From Vigna angularis (taxonomy: Eukaryota; Streptophyta; Magnoliopsida; Fabales; Fabaceae), in contig NC_068974.1 in the NCBI RefSeq assembly GCF_016808095.1, positions 6,572,001 through 6,636,000 of the forward strand: a stretch of DNA of 64,000 nt, written 5' to 3'. The position numbers and the translations under genes were made by a program. Positions 11,404 to 21,567 of the stretch are shown piece by piece. Under the pieces are notes generated by a model. It worked only from the letters and a program-made list of their open reading frames with translations. It had not been told where the DNA came from and ran no database searches. Position 1 is the first letter of the stretch. The number at the start of each line of letters is the position of its first letter.

Positions 11404-12164
11404 CCTTATAGAAGTCTGTTCCCCCACATCAAACATCTATATGGCTTTAGAAGTCGGATTGGGGGATCTAACCTTTAAATGAAGTCAAAAAGTGACTTTT
11501 TAGATTTCAAAAATGAGTATATAGTAGTATGTTCCCTCCACATCAGACGTCTATATGGCTTTAGAAGTCGGATTGGCAGGATCTGACGTCTAAATGGAGT
11601 CAAAAAGTGACTTTTAAGATTTCAAAAATAAGTATATAGAAGTATGTTCCCCCCACATCAGACGTCTAATGGCCTTAGAAGTCGGATTGGCGGGATCTGA
11701 CGTCTAAATGGAGTCAAAAAGTGACTTTTTAGGTTTCAAAAAAGAATATATAGAAGTTCGTTCCCCCCACATCAGACGTCTATATGGCTTTAGAAGTCGG
11801 ATTGACAAGATCTAACGTCTAAATGCAGTCAAAACGTGACTTTTTAGATTTCAAAAATGAGTATATAGAAGTTTGTTCCCCCCACATCAGACGTCTATAT
11901 GGCTTTAGAAGTCGGATTAGCGGGATCTAACGTCTAAGTGGAGTCAAAAAGTAACTTTTTAGATTTCAAAAATGAGTACATAGAAGTATGTTCCCCTCAC
12001 ATCAGACATTTATATGGCTTTAAAAGTCGGATTGGCGGGATCTGACGTCTAAATGGAGTCTTGACGTTTTAGATTTCAAAAATGAGTATATAGAAGTTTG
12101 TTCCCCCCACATCAGACATCTATATGGCTTTAGAAGTCGAATTGGCGGGATCTGACGTCTAAAT
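11404..12164. repeat. 115-bp tandem array inside CACTA element F
   Basis: Seven units of about 110-115 bases (GTTCC landmarks at 11418, 11531, 11646, 11760, 11875, 11990 and 12100). Each unit has CATCAGACGTCTATATGGC, then AGAAGTCGGATTGG, GATCTGACGTCTAAAT and GAGTCAAAAAGTGAC. Each thus carries two copies of the palindromic core AGACGTC/GACGTCT. The array is cut at ...GTCTAAAT by element B and continues at 16551 with ATGAAGTCAAAAAGTGAC. Confidence 0.9.
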
Positions 12165-13231
12165 TGTTACCAATGAGGAGCATTGGTATCTTGAAGCTAC
12201 TGTGAAATTTTGATGATGATAAAAGCTGAAGAATTGAAGACTCTAAATGCATCTTTGTTAAATGCATTTTGTAGAAACAAATGTATAGGATAAAATGTAA
12301 TGATGTAAAAACTCTTAGAAGTTTTCGTATTTAGTGAGTCATTGCACAAATAATCGATTATCAAGAGGAATAATCGATTATCACGAGCCAGTTTAGAAGA
12401 GAGTTGCTTGCGCAAATAATCGATTATTACACAGAATAATCGATTATCACTGTTTCATTTAATTATGTCCAAGTCTCTAGAATAATCGATTATTGCTCAG
12501 GATAATCGATTATCACTTTTTTGAAAACCCCATAACGGACACAAATAATCGATTATCACTTTTGATAATCGATTATCCGTGGCAGTTAGGAGATGTCTTT
12601 TCAGTTTTTGACCCTGCACGAAACTAGGCTTATAAATAGAGGTCTTTACAGCTCTTAGAAAAAACTTTTCAATTAAGAGTATTAGAGCTTTGTGCCTAAG
12701 GGAAGCTCTCTGTGAGTGAAAAGGATCTATGCCATTTTGAGAATACAGTTTGTCTGAGGAAGTTCTCCAAGTGATAGAGTGCTCTTGTCTGGTCTTATGA
12801 ATAGGAGAAACTCGCGCTTTGTGTGTCAAAGGTCGGAGCAGTCCTCTTCAAGTTGACAAAGTTGTTGCTTCCGGTTCGTGCGTCGAAGGAAGCTCTTCTG
12901 GTTCGTTTGTCGAAGGAAGGTGTTTTCTATTCTTTGCTCATTTCATTTATCTTGTAATCAGTACAACTATATTTTTAGTGAAAAAGGTTAATCAATATTT
13001 ATAGTGATTAACGACTGAACGTAGAATCTTTTGATTCGAACCAGGATAAAAATTCTGTGTTGATTTTCTTGATCCCTAAACTCTTAGCACATCAACTGTT
13101 CGATAAAAGTTCGCTAAGAAAATCAAATTTTAAAACCGACTATTTTAACTTGTGTTGTGATCGTTACACGCTTTTCGCTATCTTATTTTATTCCGCTGCG
13201 CGACTCTATAACGGTACCAATTGTTCCGACA
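12165..13231 (+). repeat. 5' LTR of element B
   Basis: 1067 bases. It contains a palindrome cluster (12349-12586), TATA box TTATAAATAG at 12630, two leader hairpin units (12867-12918) and the same 3' block as LTR A (GATTCGAACCAGGATAAAAA). Confidence 0.9.
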
Positions 13232-13233
13232 AT

Positions 13234-13245
13234 TGGTATCAGAGC
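13234..13245 (+). other. Primer-binding site of element B
   Basis: TGGTATCAGAGC, two bases after the 5' LTR, complementary to initiator Met tRNA. Confidence 0.9.
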
Positions 13246-13276
13246 TTGCTTTGATAGTTTTTCAAATTTTTCGAAA

Positions 13277-14548
13277 ATGGGCGGTCATAACCAAGTTTAT
13301 GCTGAGGGTGCTTCTATTTATAGACCTCCTTTGTTTACGGGGGAAAATTATGCGTTTTGGAAAATAAGAATGCAAATATTTTTAGAGTCAATTGACAGAG
13401 GCATATGAGAAGCCATACAAAATTGTCCATATATTCCTAAAAATACAGTTGATGGTGTGGATGTAGAAAAATCATATTTTGACTAGACTGTTGAGGAAAA
13501 TAGAAGAGCCCAATTTGATATTAAGGCTCGGAATATAATTTTATCTGCACTAACCATTGATGATTTTTTCAAAGTATCTGTTTATAAAAGTGCTCAGGAA
13601 ATGTGGAAATTTTTAAGAGTCACTCATGATGAAGTATTGAATGTGGCTAAGTTGACTTGTTCGAACTCATGCTCTACATCAAACTCCTCAAGCTCAAGTG
13701 ATTCTAATGAGAAAAAAAATCTATGCTTGATGGCCAACGATAAATCATCTGAAAGCAAAATCTTGAAGGAAAAGAAGGGCTATCAAGGTTCATCTTCAAG
13801 CTTCAAATGTTATGGATGTGGTGAAAGAGGCCATGTGAAAGCTTATTGTTCAAGCAACAAAGGAAGTAAAGAAAGAAAAGAAAAGAAAATTCACAAGAAA
13901 AAGAAGGTCCACATTGCTTGGGTTGATAATGACTCAAGTAGTTCAAGTGATTCTGATGAAGAAGCAAACTTGTGTTTGATGGTAAATACTGATGATACTG
14001 CAAGCCAAGTAAGTTGTTCTAATTCTGAATCTAGTGAATTTGATTTGCAAAAAGCTTTTCTTGAATTGCTTGATGAATCTGAAAAATTGAATGTTGCTCA
14101 TAAATATTTGAAAAAGGAATTTAAAGAATTGCGAATTAAATATGAGAAGGCATTAGATGAGGAAGTAAGTTTGAGAAATAAAATTTGCAACTTGGAAATG
14201 AAAGAGTCTTCAAATGTTGAACATCCTGTTGAATGTCTTTCATGTAAGAGTCATATGCTTGATATTGATATTCTTGAAAATCTTCTTGAAGTTGCAACTA
14301 GAAATAATAATGTTGAAATGCCTGTAACTGTTAAAAAGGTTTATAAAAACAAAAGTGTTTTTAAAAGTAAGAACCAAATTAAAAGAACCGGTAGGGTATG
14401 GGTTGAAAAAGGACCTGTGTCTTATAGAAACCCAAATGTTGTCACATGCTTTTATTGTATGAAAAAGGGACACACTTCGAACAAATGTAGAATTAAACAT
14501 TTTGATGTTCCAAATGGAAAATATGCTTGGATTCCTGTTATAAAGTAA
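13277..14548 (+). pseudogene. Gag polyprotein of Sirevirus element B
   Basis: From ATG 13277 (MGGHNQVYAEGASIYRPPLF) one frame runs 424 codons to TAA 14546. It has two premature stops: TGA at codon 44 (13406, after ESIDRGI) and TAG at codon 70 (13484, after KSYFD). The gag N-terminal motif FTGENYAFWKIRMQIFL is present. The usual gag core is shortened, because LRVTHDEV jumps straight to a Ser/Asn-rich tract. Zinc knuckles CYGCGERGHVKAYC (about 13808) and CFYCMKKGHTSNKC (about 14450) are both intact CX2CX4HX4C. Between them lies a charged, coiled-coil-like segment. The second knuckle followed by PNGKYAWIPV is typical of Sirevirus gag. Its role would be capsid and RNA packaging, but the stops and deletion make it non-functional. 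Confidence 0.9.
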
Positions 14549-15483
14549 ATTGTCTCTAACCTCAAAGGACCCAAATGAGATTATGGGGACCAAAACTCTA
14601 TTGTTTTGTTTTGTAGGTTAATTTTTCAAAAGGAAAATAAGACTCTATGGTATCCTGGTATTTTTTAAAGAGCTTTGAAATAATTTATGAATGTTAGATG
14701 TGTCTTAGGTTGAAAATTTGCCCCAAATTTGTGTTTTTCGGAAATTAATGTAAATAATCGATTACCAAGGGTAATAATCGATTATCTCGTCCTCAAAATT
14801 TGGATTTTGACAATTTGGCTCTTAAATAATCGATTATTTAAAGTAATAATCGATTATCTTAAGTCACAGCATTAAAAAAAAAAAAAAAAAAAACTTTTTT
14901 TAAAATTTTTAAGGAATCTGTCTTTGATTTTTAAAGGGAATATTGCTTTTAAGGGAGTAATTTTTAATGAATTAAAAGGACCCAAATTCTTTTTAAGTTA
15001 ACAAATTTAGGGAGAGCATAAAGATTAGATGTTTTTCTGATTATGATAAAAAATGGGGAAATCTATTTTTTATTGACATATTATGTGATAACTGGTACCT
15101 ATATAAGGGGAAGATATATGAGTTTGGTAGATATCTTGTTTTTATCTCTATTATGGATTGATTAATATTGTTTGTACTTCTTAATTAGAGTTGAATTTCT
15201 GTTTTTCTTATATTCCATGAGGTATTATGTTCTTTCATGTTATGAAATTTCAATTTTATTTCTGTTTTGAAATGCATCAATTCTTTTGTTGAGGGGGAGA
15301 AAAATTTGAGGGGGAGTTTTTTCCACTTTTTTACTTTTTGCTTATGATAAAAAAGGGGGAGAAAACTTCTAATTTAAGTAGTGCAATTATTACTAACATG
15401 TTTGTAAGTATGAAATTTGTGCAGGAAATTAGAAATGCTTTTAACAAGAAGATATTTTTGATCATCATAAAAAAGGGGGAGAT
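14549..15483 (+). other. Non-coding 3' interior of B: palindromes and polypurine tracts
   Basis: No pol is present. Four ATAATCGATTAT-type palindromes lie at 14751-14863, followed by an A-run of about 20 bases at 14874. Purine tracts follow near 15292 (GAGGGGGAGA), 15309 (GAGGGGGAG), 15350 (AAAAAAGGGGGAGAAAA) and 15470-15482 next to the LTR. This is the same multi-tract arrangement as in A. Confidence 0.75.
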
Positions 15484-16550
15484 TGTTACCAATGAGGAGC
15501 ATTGGTATCTTGAAGCTACTGTGAAATTTTGATGATGATAAAAGCTGAAGAATTGAAGACTCTAAATGCATCTTTGTTAAACGCATTTTGTAGAAACAAA
15601 TGTATAGGATAAAATGTAATGATGTAAAAACTCTTAGAAGTTTTCGTATTTAGTGAGTCATTGCACAAATAATCGATTATCAAGAGGAATAATCAATTAT
15701 CACGAGCCAGTTTAGAAGAGAGTTGCTTACGCAAATAATCGATTATTACACAGAATAATCGATTATCACTATTTCATTTAATTTTGTCCAAGTCTCTGCA
15801 ATAATCGATTATTGCTCAGGATAATCGATTATCACTTTTTTGAAAACCCCATAACGGACACAAATAATCGATTATCACTTTTGATAATCGATTATCCGTG
15901 GCAGTTGGGAGATGTCTTTTCAGTTTTTGACCCTGCACGAAACTAGGCTTATAAATAGAGGTCTTCACAGCTCTTAGAAAAAACTTTTCAAATGAGAGTA
16001 TTAGAGCTTTGTGCCTAAGGGAAGCTCTCTGTGAGTGAAAAGGATCTATGCCATTTTGAGAATACAGTTTGTCTGAGGAGGTTCTCAAAGTGATGGAGTG
16101 CTCTTGTCTGATCTTGTGAATAGGAGAAGCTCGCACTTTGTGTGTCAAAGGTCGGAGCAGTCCTCTTCAAGTTGACAGAGCTGTTGCTTCCGGTTCGTGC
16201 GTCGAAGGAAGCTCTTCCGGTTCGTTTGTCGAAGGAAGGTGTTTTATATTCTTTGCTCATTTCATTTATCTTGTAATCTGTACAACTATATTTTTAGTGA
16301 AAAAGGTTAATCACTATTTATAGTGATTAACGATTGGACGTAGAATCTTTTGATTCGAACCAGGATAAAAATTCTGTGTTGATTTTTTTGATCCCTAAAC
16401 TCTTAGCACATCAACTGTTCGATAAAAGTTCGCTAAGAAAATCAAATTTTAAAACCGACTATTTTAACTTGTGTTGTGATTGTTACACGCTTTCCGCTAT
16501 CTTATTTTATTCCGCTGCGCGACTCTATAACGGTACCGATTGTTCTGACA
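15484..16550 (+). repeat. 3' LTR of element B
   Basis: 1067 bases pairing with 12165-13231 with few visible differences. It includes the palindromes (15667-15894), TATA at 15950 and two leader hairpin units (16189-16238). Confidence 0.9.
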
Positions 16551-16770
16551 ATGAAGTCAAAAAGTGACTTCTTAGATTTCAAAAAAGAGTATATAGAAGT
16601 TTGTTCCCCCCACATCAGACGTCTATATGACTTTAGAAGTTTGTTCCCTCCAAAACAGACGTTTATATGGTTGTTTTATTTACGGAAAATGCCACCGATC
16701 ATTTTTTACGTTGGATATTCGAGGGTCGGAAGTCTAAAGGGTGACGTTAAAGGCCTTTTTTGCACTAGTG

Positions 16771-17012
16771 GGAATTTTCCCCTGTTAGCTTTGTAAGTGA
16801 TCTGGAAAAAATCTAACAGATTATATAACAAATGTAATCAATTATTTATACCAGAAATGAGATTATTGATCTGTGTTAAGCTTGATTCATTCAATATTAA
16901 TGGAATTACATATTTAGCACAAGCAAGAAAAAAGATAAAAAGAAACCATTAATAATCATTTAATTGTTCATATTCAAAAACTAAGATATAAAGAGGTTTA
17001 AATCCCCTATGT
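16771..17012 (-). mobile_element. Antisense LTR copy C2, right part
   Basis: Resumes the match to C1 after CACTA element F (CCTGTTAGC..GTAAGTGAT.., then AAACCATTAATAATCATTTA). The likeness fades at CCCTATG near 17010, where the C1 end CCCTATCAATA is expected. Confidence 0.6.
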
Positions 17013-17029
17013 TTTGTTATAATATATGT

Positions 17030-18680
17030 GACGTTGGATTTAATGATATTTCCACGTCATATTATATTTGAACATCGTCTCATTACCAAGGTCGACGTCC
17101 TTTTTTCGATTTTGATGATTTGTTTTTTAAGTTTGTCGAAGTTGCTCTTCATAGAATGAATAAGTTTTCTCTGAAATCTGATCGTAGAAAACAAGTAGAG
17201 CAAAAATTAAAAAATGAATCATTCAAATAAGTTAAATATTTTGATTGTATTAGACCAAACTATGCAATGGTATATGTATTTCTTAATATTGTTTCACCAT
17301 TAAGCATATTGTGAATCATGGTTTGAGTTTTTTGAAGACTTTTCTTTGCGTAAGATTTCATCAACTTCATATAAATAAGCCCATAAGATGAATCTGCACT
17401 TTCAAATTAAAGAGGGCAAATTGCATTTTCGAGAAGAGAAATGCTTTGAAATCTGATGGAAAAAACAAATATTTAAGAAAACGTACAAATGGATCCTAAT
17501 ATGTTCAAAAGAGAAAAAATTCTGAACAAAGGTAAGACATTAAGGCTTCCAACCCCCTGACCATTTTGACGTCGAAGCCCCATGAAATTCGACGTCAACC
17601 TTCCTTGGTAATAGCAGCAGTCATTATTAAGCCTCTCAAGTTCCCTTTCCCCTGACATGTTGACGTCGAAGCCCTGTTAAATTCGACGTGAAACCCTTTG
17701 TTGTAAGTATATGCGATTATAACTCCCACATGATCCCATCTATCCCTCAACAATTGAACGTCGAACACCTTATAAATTTGACGTCAACCACTCATTGGTA
17801 ACTGCATTATGTTAAAAGACCAAAGTCCACCTTTTCACTAATATATCGACGTCGTATTGTAGACAAGGTCAACGTGTACATGGTATATTGATTCATTAAA
17901 TAAATTGTCTTGAAGATGTTTCCACCCAAAGAAATCACTTAGCTCTGAAATTTAACGGTAGAAAATAACTCCAAGACAATTTAAAAAATGAATCATACAA
18001 ATGTGATGAAGATTGACACTATATTAGGGCTTTGTTTTTACTTAAAATTATTTTAGCATTAAACATATTGTGAACCATGTTTCATAACATTTCTGTCCTC
18101 TAAAAAACATTTAGGTCACTTGAATTTCAAATTGCACCTTCATATGTATTGAAGCTGAATGCGCACTTTGAACTTTATGTAAGAAAATTTTAATTTAAAG
18201 AAGAGAAAGACTCTAAAATCTAAGGAAAGGAAAATTTAAAGGAAAACAAAAAAATTATTCTAATATGTTCAATAAGGAAAAAGTTTTGTAAGAAGTTGGG
18301 TTACATGCGTTGTATTTATACAAAAATCATAAACGTCGAATACCACATTAATTCGACGTGAACGAAGTAGTTTAACTTCATAGGTAACAATAGTAGTTAT
18401 GGCTACTAATTGCCCTTATCCACTAACAAAGATTCACCTCGAAGCCCAGTCGAATTCGACGTCAACCCAATAGTTAAACTTCATGGGTAACTGCATAGTA
18501 ATTATGGCTTTTAAGTGCTTTTCCTGAGCATGTTGACGTCAAATACACCTCATATTCAACGACAAACCCTTCCCCTGATCGGTTTAACGTTGAAGACCCA
18601 TGGAATTTGAATTTAATAACTTCGTTGGTAACTCCTCTGTAATTAATGCTCCCAACCACCTTTGACGTCTTACTATATTG
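17030..18680. repeat. GACGTC-rich subterminal repeats of element G
   Basis: Repeated segments of the form TTGACGTCGAAGCCC..AATTCGACGTCAACC..TTGGTAACTGC recur near 17560-17600, 17660-17690, 17755-17800, 18330-18360, 18430-18470 and 18530-18600. They are spaced irregularly at 60-110 bases. No ORF of note. Confidence 0.6.
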
Positions 18681-18959
18681 TAAAATTTTGTAAAAACTTA
18701 ACCTAGTGTTACTGTTTCTTCGCACACTCATTTGGCTTTAACTGTCTTCTTCGTAGACGACTGCGAACAACAAACAAGGTTACTTTTTACTTAGTAATGT
18801 GTTGCGAAATTGTTTTGATTATCATTTGTGTTGTTTTTCTTATGATTATACCGATTGATTTTCTTTTTTCTTGAGGTTTTCTCATGGTTTAGCGAGTTCG
18901 TCGTTCTTCGCTTCAAGTGACCTTCATTTGCTTTCGTTTAAGTGCGAACTTCCCCGTCA

Positions 18960-19808
18960 ATTTCAAGTAACCTAAAGCTCCAGATGAAAGAGAGAATGAG
19001 GGAGGTCATGGAATACTTCTAACAACAAGAGGCATGTCAAAAGCTTCTTGAAGAAAAATTTCAGATAATTATCCAACAACAGAGGGAACACATCCTCCCA
19101 AAAGATCCTACTCCATCTCGTTTGAGCACCAAAAGCTCATGCTCTATTGCAGATCCTACTGATTACATTTGTTAGTATGAGCTTTTAGGTTAATGAGGAT
19201 CCTTCGCGCGTAGTGGTTATGGAACAACAAATTGTGGGAGGACAAACCATTCATGGTGCTCCTTTATTGCCCATTGACTCGCGGGTCACGGTTGATGAAG
19301 TTAGAGACCCCATGCTCGAGTACCTATGCCAACATCTGAAATTCAATTTGTTGGGGAGACCTTAGGCACATTTATTGCTTGGCCTAAGGCTATGATCATG
19401 CCATATTTTGGCCTACTAGTAGTATTATATTGTTATTCTTAGTATTTTTATCTTCAAGTTATAAATAAATGATTCCTAACTTTTATAAATGTGTCTTTCA
19501 GTTCTACCGTCCTGACAAACAACCAATGGCTAAACCTGTGAGTCATGAAGTTGAGGAGGTAGCAGAAGATGATGATGATCCTCTAGCCATATTGATGAAG
19601 AATTTACACAAGTTGAATAAAGGACCAGTAGAGTTGTACTGGGAATTAAGAGTATTTGGCCTCCAGTATCATATGCCATTGTATCTTGCTCTAAATGATG
19701 CACTGGAGGTCGTTGGTGGAGAAAGAATGTTAAACATTTTAGTGATACAATTATGGTGCATGTAAGTTTTTTAGTACTCTTTCACTTTTTTAATGTTGAA
19801 ATTATTAC

Positions 19809-19852
<44 letters not shown>

Positions 19853-20661
19853 TTTAACTTTCCTATTATAGGTGCATGGACACCATCATAGTGGACCAAG
19901 GTCAGGCAACCATTATGGCTTTCTTGAACCTCAGACCATTCAACCATCTGGAAACACACTAGAAGACAAGAAATCATATATGCAAACATTGATGGCTGAG
20001 TCTAAAAGAGAGATGTATATCGCATCATACGTTGATGGGTATGTGTTACTTAATATTGTCCACTTTTATAAAAATTTAATTTATTGACTCACTATTTGTT
20101 GCTACATGTTAGGGGCCATTGGTAAATGATGGTGATCATTCCAAGAAATGCAAAAGCATAGGAAGATGAAATCTGACTTGTAATCTTTGTTACAAAAGTA
20201 AGTAGTACATTCTTTCATTTCAATTATGATATTAATATATTAACTTGTGTTTCCAATGTTTCAAATGTTTCAAATTTGTTTAAAGTTGTGGGTAGACCAA
20301 GAGGACAACAAATTGAAGTAGTCTATCCTAAGGTTGGAATTCATTCATCTTTAACATAATAATTTTTGTAGTTAAATTTAAACCATCATATTTGATTATT
20401 TTTGTTCTCATGTTTAGTGTAACGAGCAGATAGATTCTTGGGCATGCGAATATTACATCATGTCATGGATGAAGACAATAATCAGAGAAGGAATCAAAGA
20501 AGATTGGACTGAGGTAATAATTTACATTTGAAATCTTACAAATCTCAATGAATTTTACACATTACAATGAAAATAATAAAAAAGTTTACTTAATTTTGCA
20601 GTGGTTCAACAGCTCATCTTCATTGATAGATGCCACAATAAGGAATATAAGACAGGAATGA
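18960..20661 (+). pseudogene. Ulp1-like (C48) protease pseudogene of a CACTA element
   Basis: Split coding pieces with plausible splice sites. The N-terminal part at about 18980-19400 ends in EIQFVGETLGTFIAWPKA and has several stops. Exon 19501-19762 has DDDDPLAILMKNLHKL and VFGLQYHMPLYLALNDALEV. Exon 19873-20040 has YGFLEPQTIQPSGN and ESKREMYIASYVDG. The next starts near 20112 with GHW then a TAA then MMVIIP. Exon 20419-20514 has CNEQIDSWACEYYIMSWMKTI. The last is 20602-20661. This order matches the C-terminal Ulp1-like cysteine protease carried by plant CACTA elements. H of GHW and C of WACEYYIM would be the catalytic His and Cys, with Q of EQIDS as the oxyanion residue. Frame breaks mean no product. 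Confidence 0.65.
19817..19851. repeat. (TA)n microsatellite in an intron of the Ulp1-like pseudogene
   Basis: About 34 bases of TA repeats between the exons ending at 19762 and starting at 19873. Confidence 0.9.
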
Positions 20662-21339
20662 TCACATACCTTAATGAAAGATGGAATTAGGCTATAAAAT
20701 AGTTTACTTGACTTTATGTTGTTTTTGTTTTGATATTGATAGTTTTCCTTTTCACATTGAATTATGCTTTTATATAGTTTGAACTATGAATATATAAGTT
20801 TTGGATATATATACATTGGAAAACTGTTTTTCTGAGTTTTAGGTGTGGTAATTTTAAGAAAAATGAATTAATTTAAAAGAAACACTTAACTTAACGTCGA
20901 CCCTTAAATTAAATGACGTCAATATGGGTCTATTGATGACGGCCAGTGCACTACACGACATCAAATCCCTTCCAATAATGGACAACCAAAATAATAACCG
21001 TTGGTCAAAAAAACCCTCGCCTCAACGAGGAAGATGTTAGACTTGAGTGACAGGGCGACGTCCATATCACGTCTCACCTTAACATATTGGACGTCAAGTT
21101 CATGTCTCACCTCTACGAAGTGACATCAAGATCACGTCTCACCTCTATGAAGTGACATCAAGTTTACGTCTCACCTCTAAGAAGTTGTAGGCTATTTTTG
21201 TACTAGTGATAACACATTATCGAGCTTGACATTCTTTTTTTAAATGATTAGACGCTCGACCTGAAAAATATTGGAAAATGATAGTTGTTATTATCGTGTT
21301 ACTCAAAATATATATATATTGTAGCATTTTGTAAGAACT

Positions 21340-21567
21340 TCCTTTATGAAAGGTAATTGTTTATCTTGGAATATTCTTGTATTCGTAAATAAAACACAAC
21401 TACAGGTGTTTCCAAGAGGATCATTTATATAAGAGAAGAAATAATTGCACAAATATTTTTATACTAGTTCACTCCAACTGAGCTACGTCCAATCTCTTCC
21501 GTAGAGGGTTCCACTATAATCTTCACAAGATTGCAACTGAGTATTCTCACTACTTCTGGTCTTTAGA
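21340..21567 (-). mobile_element. Antisense LTR of family E, copy E1 (left fragment)
   Basis: TATACTAGTTCACTCCAACTGAGCTACGTCC (21461-21490, read in pieces) and the following TTCCACTATAATCTTCACAAGATTGCAACTGAGTATT match 38757-38850 of E2. Element D begins at 21568. The E match resumes at 28337 but skips most of the LTR middle. Confidence 0.5.

Larger units (their letters stand above)
12165..16550 (+). mobile_element. Element B: gag-only Sirevirus-type Ty1/copia element
   Basis: Direct LTRs of 1067 bases each (12165-13231 and 15484-16550), starting TGTTACCAATGAGGAGC and ending CCGACA or CTGACA. The interior holds the PBS, a gag ORF with two stops, about 0.9 kb of non-coding DNA and polypurine tracts. 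All of pol and the third ORF are gone. It inserted within one 115-bp unit of CACTA element F. I see no exact 5-bp target duplication (TAAAT left, ATGAA right). LTR ends and leader are close to those of element A, so they are one family, A and B being separate subgroups. Confidence 0.85.
10766..16770. mobile_element. CACTA element F (non-autonomous, interrupted by element B)
   Basis: The right end reads AAAGGCCTTTTTTGCACTAGTG (split: AAAGGCC then TTTTTTGCACTAGTG) at 16749-16770. Its complement starts CACTAGTGCAAAAAAGGCC and pairs with the left end CATTAGTGCAGAAAAGGC (10766), where the CACTA start has mutated to CATTA. Flanks are GCA (left) and GGA (right), consistent with a 3-bp duplication carrying one change. 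C1 keeps the empty site (AGCATTTTGCCC near 4423). Without element B the unit is about 1.6 kb. It contains 33-bp palindromic repeats, a 115-bp array and no transposase. Confidence 0.75.
17013..21209 (+). mobile_element. CACTA element G with decayed protein gene
   Basis: The right end GGCTATTTTTGTACTAGTG (21191-21209) reads CACTAGTACAAAAATAGCC in complement, a standard CACTA terminus. The interior is studded with GACGTC/ACGTC motifs near both sides (17030-18680 and 20890-21190). It includes four units of about 32-33 bases near the right end (GTCTCACCT at 21071, 21104, 21136, 21168). It also encodes a spliced Ulp1-like gene, a known passenger of plant CACTA elements. I could not find the left terminus. 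It appears lost where the element meets LTR C2, so the left coordinate is a guess. Confidence 0.65.

Noticed and set aside
13036..13052. tRNA-like B-box text (GATTCGAACC) in LTRs A and B
   Set aside because: No A box or cloverleaf. It is the conserved end of the LTR and the complement of the GGTTCG word found in antisense LTRs.
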